From Protopterus annectens (taxonomy: Eukaryota > Chordata > Ceratodontiformes > Protopteridae): a stretch of 64,000 nucleotides of DNA. The notes below the pieces were generated by a model. It saw only the letters and a list, made by a program, of their open reading frames with translations. It did not search any database and had not been told where the DNA came from. The first letter of the stretch is position 1; every line of letters begins with the position of its first letter. The position numbers and the translations under genes were made by a program. Shown here one piece after another: positions 38,701-51,690 of the stretch. Location of the stretch: positions 1,191,348,560 to 1,191,412,559 of the forward strand of contig NC_056737.1 of assembly GCF_019279795.1 (NCBI RefSeq), given 5' to 3'.

Positions 38701-41700
38701 CTGCCCACCCTTGCACTGATGTAATCTTTACTCCTACTGTTGGCATCAGTTACTAATACACATAAAGGTAACAGACCTCTGCCCACCCTTGCACTGATGT
38801 AATCTTTACTCCTACTGTTGGCATCAGTTACTAATACACATAAAGGTAACAGACCTCTGCCCACCCTTGCACTGATGTAATCTTTACTCCTACTGTTGGC
38901 ATCAGTTACTAATACACATAAAGGTAACAGACCTCTGCCCACCCTTGCACTGATGTAATCTTTACTCCTACTGTTGGCATCAGTTACTAATACACATAAA
39001 GGTAACAGACCTCTGCCCACCCTTGCACTGATGTAATCTTTACTCCTACTGTTGGCATCAGTTACTAATACACATAAAGGTAACAGACCTCTGCCCACCC
39101 TTGCACTGATGTAATCTTTACTCCTACTGTTGGCATCAGTTACTAATACACATAAAGGTAACAGACCTCTGCCCACCCTTGCACTGATGTAATCTTTACT
39201 CCTACTGTTGGCATCAGTTACTAATACACATAAAGGTAACAGACCTCTGCCCACCCTTGCACTGATGTAATCTTTACTCCTACTGTTGGCATCAGTTACT
39301 AATACACATAAAGGTAACAGACCTCTGCCCACCCTTGCACTGATGTAATCTTTACTCCTACTGTTGGCATCAGTTACTAATACACATAAAGGTAACAGAC
39401 CTCTGCCCACCCTTGCACTGATGTAATCTTTACTCCTACTGTTGGCATCAGTTACTAATACACATAAAGGTAACAGACCTCTGCCCACCCTTGCACTGAT
39501 GTAATCTTTACTCCTACTGTTGGCATCAGTTACTAATACACATAAAGGTAACAGACCTCTGCCCACCCTTGCACTGATGTAATCTTTACTCCTACTGTTG
39601 GCATCAGTTACTAATACACATAAAGGTAACAGACCTCTGCCCACCCTTGCACTGATGTAATCTTTACTCCTACTGTTGGCATCAGTTACTAATACACATA
39701 AAGGTAACAGACCTCTGCCCACCCTTGCACTGATGTAATCTTTACTCCTACTGTTGGCATCAGTTACTAATACACATAAAGGTAACAGACCTCTGCCCAC
39801 CCTTGCACTGATGTAATCTTTACTCCTACTGTTGGCATCAGTTACTAATACACATAAAGGTAACAGACCTCTGCCCACCCTTGCACTGATGTAATCTTTA
39901 CTCCTACTGTTGGCATCAGTTACTAATACACATAAAGGTAACAGACCTCTGCCCACCCTTGCACTGATGTAATCTTTACTCCTACTGTTGGCATCAGTTA
40001 CTAATACACATAAAGGTAACAGACCTCTGCCCACCCTTGCACTGATGTAATCTTTACTCCTACTGTTGGCATCAGTTACTAATACACATAAAGGTAACAG
40101 ACCTCTGCCCACCCTTGCACTGATGTAATCTTTACTCCTACTGTTGGCATCAGTTACTAATACACATAAAGGTAACAGACCTCTGCCCACCCTTGCACTG
40201 ATGTAATCTTTACTCCTACTGTTGGCATCAGTTACTAATACACATAAAGGTAACAGACCTCTGCCCACCCTTGCACTGATGTAATCTTTACTCCTACTGT
40301 TGGCATCAGTTACTAATACACATAAAGGTAACAGACCTCTGCCCACCCTTGCACTGATGTAATCTTTACTCCTACTGTTGGCATCAGTTACTAATACACA
40401 TAAAGGTAACAGACCTCTGCCCACCCTTGCACTGATGTAATCTTTACTCCTACTGTTGGCATCAGTTACTAATACACATAAAGGTAACAGACCTCTGCCC
40501 ACCCTTGCACTGATGTAATCTTTACTCCTACTGTTGGCATCAGTTACTAATACACATAAAGGTAACAGACCTCTGCCCACCCTTGCACTGATGTAATCTT
40601 TACTCCTACTGTTGGCATCAGTTACTAATACACATAAAGGTAACAGACCTCTGCCCACCCTTGCACTGATGTAATCTTTACTCCTACTGTTGGCATCAGT
40701 TACTAATACACATAAAGGTAACAGACCTCTGCCCACCCTTGCACTGATGTAATCTTTACTCCTACTGTTGGCATCAGTTACTAATACACATAAAGGTAAC
40801 AGACCTCTGCCCACCCTTGCACTGATGTAATCTTTACTCCTACTGTTGGCATCAGTTACTAATACACATAAAGGTAACAGACCTCTGCCCACCCTTGCAC
40901 TGATGTAATCTTTACTCCTACTGTTGGCATCAGTTACTAATACACATAAAGGTAACAGACCTCTGCCCACCCTTGCACTGATGTAATCTTTACTCCTACT
41001 GTTGGCATCAGTTACTAATACACATAAAGGTAACAGACCTCTGCCCACCCTTGCACTGATGTAATCTTTACTCCTACTGTTGGCATCAGTTACTAATACA
41101 CATAAAGGTAACAGACCTCTGCCCACCCTTGCACTGATGTAATCTTTACTCCTACTGTTGGCATCAGTTACTAATACACATAAAGGTAACAGACCTCTGC
41201 CCACCCTTGCACTGATGTAATCTTTACTCCTACTGTTGGCATCAGTTACTAATACACATAAAGGTAACAGACCTCTGCCCACCCTTGCACTGATGTAATC
41301 TTTACTCCTACTGTTGGCATCAGTTACTAATACACATAAAGGTAACAGACCTCTGCCCACCCTTGCACTGATGTAATCTTTACTCCTACTGTTGGCATCA
41401 GTTACTAATACACATAAAGGTAACAGACCTCTGCCCACCCTTGCACTGATGTAATCTTTACTCCTACTGTTGGCATCAGTTACTAATACACATAAAGGTA
41501 ACAGACCTCTGCCCACCCTTGCACTGATGTAATCTTTACTCCTACTGTTGGCATCAGTTACTAATACACATAAAGGTAACAGACCTCTGCCCACCCTTGC
41601 ACTGATGTAATCTTTACTCCTACTGTTGGCATCAGTTACTAATACACATAAAGGTAACAGACCTCTGCCCACCCTTGCACTGATGTAATCTTTACTCCTA

Positions 41701-44700
41701 CTGTTGGCATCAGTTACTAATACACATAAAGGTAACAGACCTCTGCCCACCCTTGCACTGATGTAATCTTTACTCCTACTGTTGGCATCAGTTACTAATA
41801 CACATAAAGGTAACAGACCTCTGCCCACCCTTGCACTGATGTAATCTTTACTCCTACTGTTGGCATCAGTTACTAATACACATAAAGGTAACAGACCTCT
41901 GCCCACCCTTGCACTGATGTAATCTTTACTCCTACTGTTGGCATCAGTTACTAATACACATAAAGGTAACAGACCTCTGCCCACCCTTGCACTGATGTAA
42001 TCTTTACTCCTACTGTTGGCATCAGTTACTAATACACATAAAGGTAACAGACCTCTGCCCACCCTTGCACTGATGTAATCTTTACTCCTACTGTTGGCAT
42101 CAGTTACTAATACACATAAAGGTAACAGACCTCTGCCCACCCTTGCACTGATGTAATCTTTACTCCTACTGTTGGCATCAGTTACTAATACACATAAAGG
42201 TAACAGACCTCTGCCCACCCTTGCACTGATGTAATCTTTACTCCTACTGTTGGCATCAGTTACTAATACACATAAAGGTAACAGACCTCTGCCCACCCTT
42301 GCACTGATGTAATCTTTACTCCTACTGTTGGCATCAGTTACTAATACACATAAAGGTAACAGACCTCTGCCCACCCTTGCACTGATGTAATCTTTACTCC
42401 TACTGTTGGCATCAGTTACTAATACACATAAAGGTAACAGACCTCTGCCCACCCTTGCACTGATGTAATCTTTACTCCTACTGTTGGCATCAGTTACTAA
42501 TACACATAAAGGTAACAGACCTCTGCCCACCCTTGCACTGATGTAATCTTTACTCCTACTGTTGGCATCAGTTACTAATACACATAAAGGTAACAGACCT
42601 CTGCCCACCCTTGCACTGATGTAATCTTTACTCCTACTGTTGGCATCAGTTACTAATACACATAAAGGTAACAGACCTCTGCCCACCCTTGCACTGATGT
42701 AATCTTTACTCCTACTGTTGGCATCAGTTACTAATACACATAAAGGTAACAGACCTCTGCCCACCCTTGCACTGATGTAATCTTTACTCCTACTGTTGGC
42801 ATCAGTTACTAATACACATAAAGGTAACAGACCTCTGCCCACCCTTGCACTGATGTAATCTTTACTCCTACTGTTGGCATCAGTTACTAATACACATAAA
42901 GGTAACAGACCTCTGCCCACCCTTGCACTGATGTAATCTTTACTCCTACTGTTGGCATCAGTTACTAATACACATAAAGGTAACAGACCTCTGCCCACCC
43001 TTGCACTGATGTAATCTTTACTCCTACTGTTGGCATCAGTTACTAATACACATAAAGGTAACAGACCTCTGCCCACCCTTGCACTGATGTAATCTTTACT
43101 CCTACTGTTGGCATCAGTTACTAATACACATAAAGGTAACAGACCTCTGCCCACCCTTGCACTGATGTAATCTTTACTCCTACTGTTGGCATCAGTTACT
43201 AATACACATAAAGGTAACAGACCTCTGCCCACCCTTGCACTGATGTAATCTTTACTCCTACTGTTGGCATCAGTTACTAATACACATAAAGGTAACAGAC
43301 CTCTGCCCACCCTTGCACTGATGTAATCTTTACTCCTACTGTTGGCATCAGTTACTAATACACATAAAGGTAACAGACCTCTGCCCACCCTTGCACTGAT
43401 GTAATCTTTACTCCTACTGTTGGCATCAGTTACTAATACACATAAAGGTAACAGACCTCTGCCCACCCTTGCACTGATGTAATCTTTACTCCTACTGTTG
43501 GCATCAGTTACTAATACACATAAAGGTAACAGACCTCTGCCCACCCTTGCACTGATGTAATCTTTACTCCTACTGTTGGCATCAGTTACTAATACACATA
43601 AAGGTAACAGACCTCTGCCCACCCTTGCACTGATGTAATCTTTACTCCTACTGTTGGCATCAGTTACTAATACACATAAAGGTAACAGACCTCTGCCCAC
43701 CCTTGCACTGATGTAATCTTTACTCCTACTGTTGGCATCAGTTACTAATACACATAAAGGTAACAGACCTCTGCCCACCCTTGCACTGATGTAATCTTTA
43801 CTCCTACTGTTGGCATCAGTTACTAATACACATAAAGGTAACAGACCTCTGCCCACCCTTGCACTGATGTAATCTTTACTCCTACTGTTGGCATCAGTTA
43901 CTAATACACATAAAGGTAACAGACCTCTGCCCACCCTTGCACTGATGTAATCTTTACTCCTACTGTTGGCATCAGTTACTAATACACATAAAGGTAACAG
44001 ACCTCTGCCCACCCTTGCACTGATGTAATCTTTACTCCTACTGTTGGCATCAGTTACTAATACACATAAAGGTAACAGACCTCTGCCCACCCTTGCACTG
44101 ATGTAATCTTTACTCCTACTGTTGGCATCAGTTACTAATACACATAAAGGTAACAGACCTCTGCCCACCCTTGCACTGATGTAATCTTTACTCCTACTGT
44201 TGTCATCAGTTACTAATACACATAAAGGTAACAGACCTCTGCCCACCCTTGCACTGATGTAATCTTTACTCCTACTGTTGGCATCAGTTACTAATACACA
44301 TAAAGGTAACAGACCTCTGCCCACCCTTGCACTGATGTAATCTTTACTCCTACTGTTGGCATCAGTTACTAATACACATAAAGGTAACAGACCTCTGCCC
44401 ACCCTTGCACTGATGTAATCTTTACTCCTACTGTTGGCATCAGTTACTAATACACATAAAGGTAACAGACCTCTGCCCACCCTTGCACTGATGTAATCTT
44501 TACTCCTACTGTTGGCATCAGTTACTAATACACATAAAGGTAACAGACCTCTGCCCACCCTTGCACTGATGTAATCTTTACTCCTACTGTTGTCATCAGT
44601 TACTAATACACATAAAGGTAACAGACCTCTGCCCACCCTTGCACTGATGTAATCTTTACTCCTACTGTTGGCATCAGTTACTAATACACATAAAGGTAAC

Positions 44701-47700
44701 AGACCTCTGCCCACCCTTGCACTGATGTAATCTTTACTCCTACTGTTGGCATCAGTTACTAATACACATAAAGGTAACAGACCTCTGCCCACCCTTGCAC
44801 TGATGTAATCTTTACTCCTACTGTTGGCATCAGTTACTAATACACATAAAGGTAACAGACCTCTGCCCACCCTTGCACTGATGTAATCTTTACTCCTACT
44901 GTTGTCATCAGTTACTAATACACATAAAGGTAACAGACCTCTGCCCACCCTTGCACTGATGTAATCTTTACTCCTACTGTTGGCATCAGTTACTAATACA
45001 CATAAAGGTAACAGACCTCTGCCCACCCTTGCACTGATGTAATCTTTACTCCTACTGTTGGCATCAGTTACTAATACACATAAAGGTAACAGACCTCTGC
45101 CCACCCTTGCACTGATGTAATCTTTACTCCTACTGTTGGCATCAGTTACTAATACACATAAAGGTAACAGACCTCTGCCCACCCTTGCACTGATGTAATC
45201 TTTACTCCTACTGTTGGCATCAGTTACTAATACACATAAAGGTAACAGACCTCTGCCCACCCTTGCACTGATGTAATCTTTACTCCTACTGTTGGCATCA
45301 GTTACTAATACACATAAAGGTAACAGACCTCTGCCCACCCTTGCACTGATGTAATCTTTACTCCTACTGTTGTCATCAGTTACTAATACACATAAAGGTA
45401 ACAGACCTCTGCCCACCCTTGCACTGATGTAATCTTTACTCCTACTGTTGGCATCAGTTACTAATACACATAAAGGTAACAGACCTCTGCCCACCCTTGC
45501 ACTGATGTAATCTTTACTCCTACTGTTGTCATCAGTTACTAATACACATAAAGGTAACAGACCTCTGCCCACCCTTGCACTGATGTAATCTTTACTCCTA
45601 CTGTTGTCATCAGTTACTAATACACATAAAGGTAACAGACCTCTGCCCACCCTTGCACTGATGTAATCTTTACTCCTACTGTTGGCATCAGTTACTAATA
45701 CACATAAAGGTAACAGACCTCTGCCCACCCTTGCACTGATGTAATCTTTACTCCTACTGTTGTCATCAGTTACTAATACACATAAAGGTAACAGACCTCT
45801 GCCCACCCTTGCACTGATGTAATCTTTACTCCTACTGTTGGCATCAGTTACTAATACACATAAAGGTAACAGACCTCTGCCCACCCTTGCACTGATGTAA
45901 TCTTTACTCCTACTGTTGTCATCAGTTACTAATACACATAAAGGTAACAGACCTCTGCCCACCCTTGCACTGATGTAATCTTTACTCCTACTGTTGGCAT
46001 CAGTTACTAATACACATAAAGGTAACAGACCTCTGCCCACCCTTGCACTGATGTAATCTTTACTCCTACTGTTGTCATCAGTTACTAATACACATAAAGG
46101 TAACAGACCTCTGCCCACCCTTGCACTGATGTAATCTTTACTCCTACTGTTGGCATCAGTTACTAATACACATAAAGGTAACAGACCTCTGCCCACCCTT
46201 GCACTGATGTAATCTTTACTCCTACTGTTGGCATCAGTTACTAATACACATAAAGGTAACAGACCTCTGCCCACCCTTGCACTGATGTAATCTTTACTCC
46301 TACTGTTGGCATCAGTTACTAATACACATAAAGGTAACAGACCTCTGCCCACCCTTGCACTGATGTAATCTTTACTCCTACTGTTGTCATCAGTTACTAA
46401 TACACATAAAGGTAACAGACCTCTGCCCACCCTTGCACTGATGTAATCTTTACTCCTACTGTTGTCATCAGTTACTAATACACATAAAGGTAACAGACCT
46501 CTGCCCACCCTTGCACTGATGTAATCTTTACTCCTACTGTTGTCATCAGTTACTAATACACATAAAGGTAACAGACCTCTGCCCACCCTTGCACTGATGT
46601 AATCTTTACTCCTACTGTTGGCATCAGTTACTAATACACATAAAGGTAACAGACCTCTGCCCACCCTTGCACTGATGTAATCTTTACTCCTACTGTTGTC
46701 ATCAGTTACTAATACACATAAAGGTAACAGACCTCTGCCCACCCTTGCACTGATGTAATCTTTACTCCTACTGTTGGCATCAGTTACTAATACACATAAA
46801 GGTAACAGACCTCTGCCCACCCTTGCACTGATGTAATCTTTACTCCTACTGTTGTCATCAGTTACTAATACACATAAAGGTAACAGACCTCTGCCCACCC
46901 TTGCACTGATGTAATCTTTACTCCTACTGTTGTCATCAGTTACTAATACACATAAAGGTAACAGACCTCTGCCCACCCTTGCACTGATGTAATCTTTACT
47001 CCTACTGTTGGCATCAGTTACTAATACACATAAAGGTAACAGACCTCTGCCCACCCTTGCACTGATGTAATCTTTACTCCTACTGTTGTCATCAGTTACT
47101 AATACACATAAAGGTAACAGACCTCTGCCCACCCTTGCACTGATGTAATCTTTACTCCTACTGTTGGCATCAGTTACTAATACACATAAAGGTAACAGAC
47201 CTCTGCCCACCCTTGCACTGATGTAATCTTTACTCCTACTGTTGGCATCAGTTACTAATACACATAAAGGTAACAGACCTCTGCCCACCCTTGCACTGAT
47301 GTAATCTTTACTCCTACTGTTGGCATCAGTTACTAATACACATAAAGGTAACAGACCTCTGCCCACCCTTGCACTGATGTAATCTTTACTCCTACTGTTG
47401 GCATCAGTTACTAATACACATAAAGGTAACAGACCTCTGCCCACCCTTGCACTGATGTAATCTTTACTCCTACTGTTGGCATCAGTTACTAATACACATA
47501 AAGGTAACAGACCTCTGCCCACCCTTGCACTGATGTAATCTTTACTCCTACTGTTGGCATCAGTTACTAATACACATAAAGGTAACAGACCTCTGCCCAC
47601 CCTTGCACTGATGTAATCTTTACTCCTACTGTTGGCATCAGTTACTAATACACATAAAGGTAACAGACCTCTGCCCACCCTTGCACTGATGTAATCTTTA

Positions 47701-48175
47701 CTCCTACTGTTGGCATCAGTTACTAATACACATAAAGGTAACAGACCTCTGCCCACCCTTGCACTGATGTAATCTTTACTCCTACTGTTGGCATCAGTTA
47801 CTAATACACATAAAGGTAACAGACCTCTGCCCACCCTTGCACTGATGTAATCTTTACTCCTACTGTTGGCATCAGTTACTAATACACATAAAGGTAACAG
47901 ACCTCTGCCCACCCTTGCACTGATGTAATCTTTACTCCTACTGTTGGCATCAGTTACTAATACACATAAAGGTAACAGACCTCTGCCCACCCTTGCACTG
48001 ATGTAATCTTTACTCCTACTGTTGTCATCAGTTACTAATACACATAAAGGTAACAGACCTCTGCCCACCCTTGCACTGATGTAATCTTCACTCATACTGT
48101 TGGTATCAGTTACTAATACACATAAAGGTAACAGACCTCTGCCCACCCTTGCACTGACGTAATCTTCACTCCTAC
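23775..48175. repeat. 78-bp minisatellite, main block (~313 units)
   Basis: Uniform 78-bp period from the Penelope junction to CTCCTAC at 48,175. The printed sequence repeats every 780 bases. Units in the middle are identical apart from one site, GTTGGCATC versus GTTGTCATC. Outer units carry more changes (for example 23,800-24,500 and 48,050-48,175). Each unit contains ACTGATG and, 22 bases later, its reverse complement CATCAGT. There are no spacers, so this is not a CRISPR-like array. Confidence 0.98.
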
Positions 48176-48302
48176 CAAGACAAAAATAACCAAGTTCTGT
48201 TTTCTTCTTTACCTGCAACAAACATCTGTCAGTACTTCCTTCCACATTTTCCAATCTTACACATTCCCCATTCTTTGAAACTATGCTTAACAAGAAGCCT
48301 TA
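24141..48302 (-). other. ~8,050-codon open frame created by the 78-bp array
   Basis: The frame opens after a TAA at 48,300-48,302 and ends at a TAA at 24,141-24,143, where one base change turned the usual AAA lysine codon into a stop. Each 78-bp unit gives 26 residues (GRGLLPLCVLV, TDANSRSKDY, ISARV). No methionine lies in the standard unit. The first in-frame ATG is at 48095, in a variant unit. The opening ~50 residues come from the non-repeat flank and resemble no known family. Near-identical units of a multiple-of-three length keep any open frame open, so this is not evidence for a protein. I see no promoter, signal peptide or domain. Confidence 0.85.
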
Positions 48303-48465
48303 ACGCCTTAGACTGCTACATGTGTCTAAGCAATGTTTGTCTATATACAGCTGTGTTAGCTTTCTTTATTTGCCTAAATAAGTTTAATTCATCTTGATTG
48401 AGTTTCCTGTGTTTATTGAAGCTATTTGATCATCTTGAGTGCACCATTTATTATTCTGTTAACTG
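48176..48465. other. Right flank of the 78-bp array, no gene recognised
   Basis: On the minus strand the flank contains a donor-like CAG/GTAAAG near 48,210 and an acceptor-like TTTTTGTCTTGGTAG next to the array edge. These are weak matches and no flanking exon is supported. Confidence 0.4.
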
Positions 48466-48469
48466 CATT

Positions 48470-49240
48470 ATGTATCACACAATACTGGGCTGCATGATAG
48501 TACTGTTATGGTGTGTGTAACATTGGTCTTAAGTGTCACATGATATTATAGTTAATGTTTGTGCAATAATACTGTTATATTGTATGGAGCTGCTGAATTG
48601 CATTGAGTGTCATATGATATTACTGCTGTGGTTTGTGCAGTAACATTTTTGGTCATATTATTACAATGAGCTGCTGTGCTGCATTGGGTGTCACATGATA
48701 TGTGTCACATGATATTACTGCTGTAGTTTGTGCAACATTGGACTTATTATTACAATGAGCTGCTGAGCTACAGTGGGTGTCTCATGATATGTGTCACATG
48801 ATATTACTGCTGTGGTTTGTGTAACATTGGCCTTATTATTACAATGAGCTGCAGAGCTGCATTGGGTGTCACATGATATTACTGCTGTGGTTTGTGTAAC
48901 ATTGGCCTTATTATTACAATGAGATGCTCAGCTGCATTGGGTGTCACATGACATTACAGTTAAGGTTTGTGCAATAATATTAGTTGTATATTGTATGTAG
49001 CCACTAAATTGCATTTAGTGTCATGGGATAATGTTTCACATGATATTATTGCTAGGGTTTCCACAGTAATATTATACTTACTGTTGTATTCCTGGATTGC
49101 ACTTAGTGTCACGTAATATTACTGCTAGGGTTTCCACAGTAATATTACACTTACTGTTGTACTGAGCTGTGGTACTGCACTGGGTACCATATGACATTTT
49201 GCTACATGGTATTACTGTTATGGTTTGTACACCTGTCAAA
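48470..49240. repeat. Diverged ~75-90-bp tandem repeat
   Basis: About eight to nine monomers containing TGTCACATGATATTACTGCT, GTGGTTTGTGTAACATTGG and CCTTATTATTACAATGAGCT. Clean neighbours are 75 bases apart (48,821 to 48,896). Others are 89 apart because of a 14-base ATATGTGTCACATG duplication. Outer monomers are more diverged, with GGTTTCCACAGTAATATTA variants at 49,050-49,160. Confidence 0.82.
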
Positions 49241-49479
49241 CTTACTGCTGTACAGAGTTGTTAGATTGCACTGGTTCCTACAGGATGTTATGTCATATAC
49301 TGTTCCTGCAGTTTGATTTGGTTTCCAGACAGATGACATTTTGTCTGTTTATTTTATTTTATTTGTTTCATAAAAAGCATTTATTTCTTCACATGTTGAT
49401 CATGAGAAGCACAGTTGTATAACACAATACTCGATGCAATCTGCATTATAAAAACTAATAAATGTATAACACGATTTAA

Positions 49480-50790
49480 ACCACTATATTTAAGAAGAAT
49501 AATCTTATGCCAAAATGTTAGTCATAACATCTAGTATTAATTTCTGTGCTAGAAAATTAATTAATGCCTCTCAATATATGAACAAAAATACACAAATATT
49601 CATTCCATTTGTCCAGATCTATACAAGGATTTGTCCATTTCATAGGTTTATAAATTACTTTATGAATGTCCTTGGCTCCTTTTCATGAATAGTCTTTCTA
49701 GCGGGTAAAGATACACAGTAATAATATAGACAGGCCACTGTACAAATGCACATATACTTTGTAACTTCCCTGCCATATAGGGATTGCTCCACCCTGAACA
49801 CCCAATGTTTAATATCCATTTTTGCTGGCAGTGGTATTCTCAACACCCACACAATTCCCTCACTTAACTTTTACCACAGTTTCTCAGTGGAGAAACACTG
49901 CTGTAAGACATGGACATAATCCGCAATCTCTACTTTGCAGTGCCAGCAAGCATTATGGAGTGACATTCCTCATCAATACAGAACTGCAAGGTAAGACGCC
50001 ATTGATATACCATTTTTAGAAAGTAAATCTGGACATTATAGGTGTTAAAGAAAACGTATCCATTCTGTCGCTATAAGAGCTGAATTAGCACGCTATTCCA
50101 TTTTTTTTCATTAATACTATCAGAGGAGGAGAGTTTTCTTGTATAAGCAACTGATAAAATTGGCCCAGCTTATCACACCACTGAGACACATGTCCCATCC
50201 CATCCCGTCACCTCATACAAATTTTTTCCTTTTTTTCTATACCTTTAACACTGTCAAAGAGCTGCAGATGCTGCTACCATGTACCCCTAAATTTTAGGAA
50301 TTGCGACCTAAGCCACATCAAAGTACAAAACTTATTAGAGTAATTTTCTCATATATCTGCAATCACTAGGATAATCACCTTGACCCGGTCATTCCACCAC
50401 ATACTCTTACCCACTATTGTAAAATGTGGATGCTTCCATATAAGCATACTAGGAAACAGCTCTGATGTCATTTTATTTCTCCTATTAAGTTGAGATGTCT
50501 GTAACCACAGATCCATAGGTCCAGGGTCTCCTACCTTGAAATAGGCACTCAGACAGGGGCTAAGGCACCTAATCTTTGCACTTGTAATGAAATGCTAAAC
50601 CAGATTGGCTTGTCCAGTCATCCCAATCTATTATAGAACCACACTGCTGCAACTTTGCCAGATGCACTTAAATTTGAGAAACCAAGTGCCCCTCTAGATT
50701 CGTGCACATGCAATGACCTGTGACTTATACAGACCTGTCGATTATCCCATAGAACATCTAATAATATTTCCTATGCCTTAAACTAATTGA
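49480..50790 (-). mobile_element. L1/Tx1-like LINE 3' remnant
   Basis: Broken minus-strand coding resembles the C-terminal part of L1/Tx1-type ORF2. LLDVLWDNRQVCISHRSL and RGALGFSNL lie near 50,750-50,660, where L1 proteins have their F-W-x-G-K-x-R-x and G-G-L-G-L-P-x-L motifs. A decayed HLQLFDSV follows near 50,260, then ARKTIHEK near 49,690. Several stops and shifts interrupt it. The assignment rests on short motifs only. Confidence 0.45.
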
Positions 50791-50796
50791 GAAAAG

Positions 50797-50980
50797 GTAG
50801 GATGGGGGAGATGCCACACAATGAACAGAAACTTTGAGAGGGAAACATTTTATTCACCTGAATTCTGCGGAGGAAATGTAAGTAAGGTAGTATGTGGGAG
50901 ATGCCACACAGTGAACAGTAACTTTGAGAGGGCAAACATTTTATTCACCTGAATTCTGCAGAGGAAATGCAGGCACAGCT
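50797..50980. repeat. 90-bp tandem duplication
   Basis: A segment with GAGATGCCACACA, then AACTTTGAGAGGG and TTTTATTCACCTGAATTCTG occurs twice, with starts 90 bases apart (50,808 and 50,898). Confidence 0.85.
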
Positions 50981-50989
50981 TTTTCTATT

Positions 50990-51690
50990 TTCTTATTGAC
51001 TTCAGAGAACTTCCAAGAAAGGAGGCATATAACACACGTACTCATGTCCCTTAAAACAGGTACAAATATGACTCTGTCATTGTACATGTGGGTGTAAATG
51101 TCCTGAGATGTACCTCCCTACACTACATGACTCCAGAGAACTTCAAAGAAAGGAGCCATATAATGCATGTACTCATGTCCTTCAAAAACAGGTACAAATA
51201 TGACTCTGTCATTGTACATGTGGGTGTAAATGTCCTGAGATGTACCTCCCTGCACTACTTGACTCCAGAGAACTTCCAAGAAAGAGCCATATAACGCACG
51301 TACTCATGTCCCTCAAAAACAGGTACAAATAGGGCTCTGTCATTGTACACGTGGGTGTAAAGGTCCTGAGATGTACCTCCCTGCACTACATGACTCCAGA
51401 GAACTTCCAAGAAAGGAGCCATATAACGCACGTACTCAGGTCCCTCAAAAACAGGTACAAGTATGACTCTATCATTGTACATGTGGGTATAAATGTCCTG
51501 AGATGTACCTCCCTGCACTACATGACTCCAGAGAACTTCCAAGAAAGGAGCCATATAACGCACGTACTCAGGTGCCTCAAAAACAGGTACAAATATGACT
51601 CTGTCATTGTACATGTGGGTGTAAATGTCCTGAGATGTATCTCCCTGCACTACATGACTTTAGAGAACTTCCAAGAAAGGAGCCATGTTT
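50990..51690. repeat. 132-bp tandem array, open on both strands
   Basis: About five copies; GGTGTAAATGTCCTGAGATG begins at 51,091, 51,223, 51,354, 51,486 (as GGTAT) and 51,618. One unit has lost a base near 51,285. The period is 44 codons. The plus strand reads KNRYKYDSVIVHVGVNVLR. That recalls the VxVHVGTNDL block of SGNH-type esterases found in some LINE and Ngaro elements, with T and D replaced. The minus strand is also open (MAPFLEVLWSHVVQG). The array abuts the 3' end of the R4-like LINE. Confidence 0.8.

Noticed and set aside
23775..48175. CRISPR-like array
   Set aside because: The repeats are directly contiguous with no unique spacers, and the genome is plainly eukaryotic.
23775..48175. 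Hammerhead ribozyme, because the GTC-type units read CTGATGA on the minus strand and Penelope-like elements can carry such ribozymes
   Set aside because: The GAAA core and the flanking stems are not in the right places in the unit, and no core was found by eye in the Penelope ends.
48176..48293. An exon ending at CAG/GTAAAG beside the array
   Set aside because: The splice-like words are short and isolated, a stop lies just upstream and no partner exon is visible.
24141..48302. A giant 8,050-residue repeat protein gene
   Set aside because: The frame lacks an ATG start near its beginning, has no flanking exons or domains, and is open only because near-identical units have a length divisible by three.
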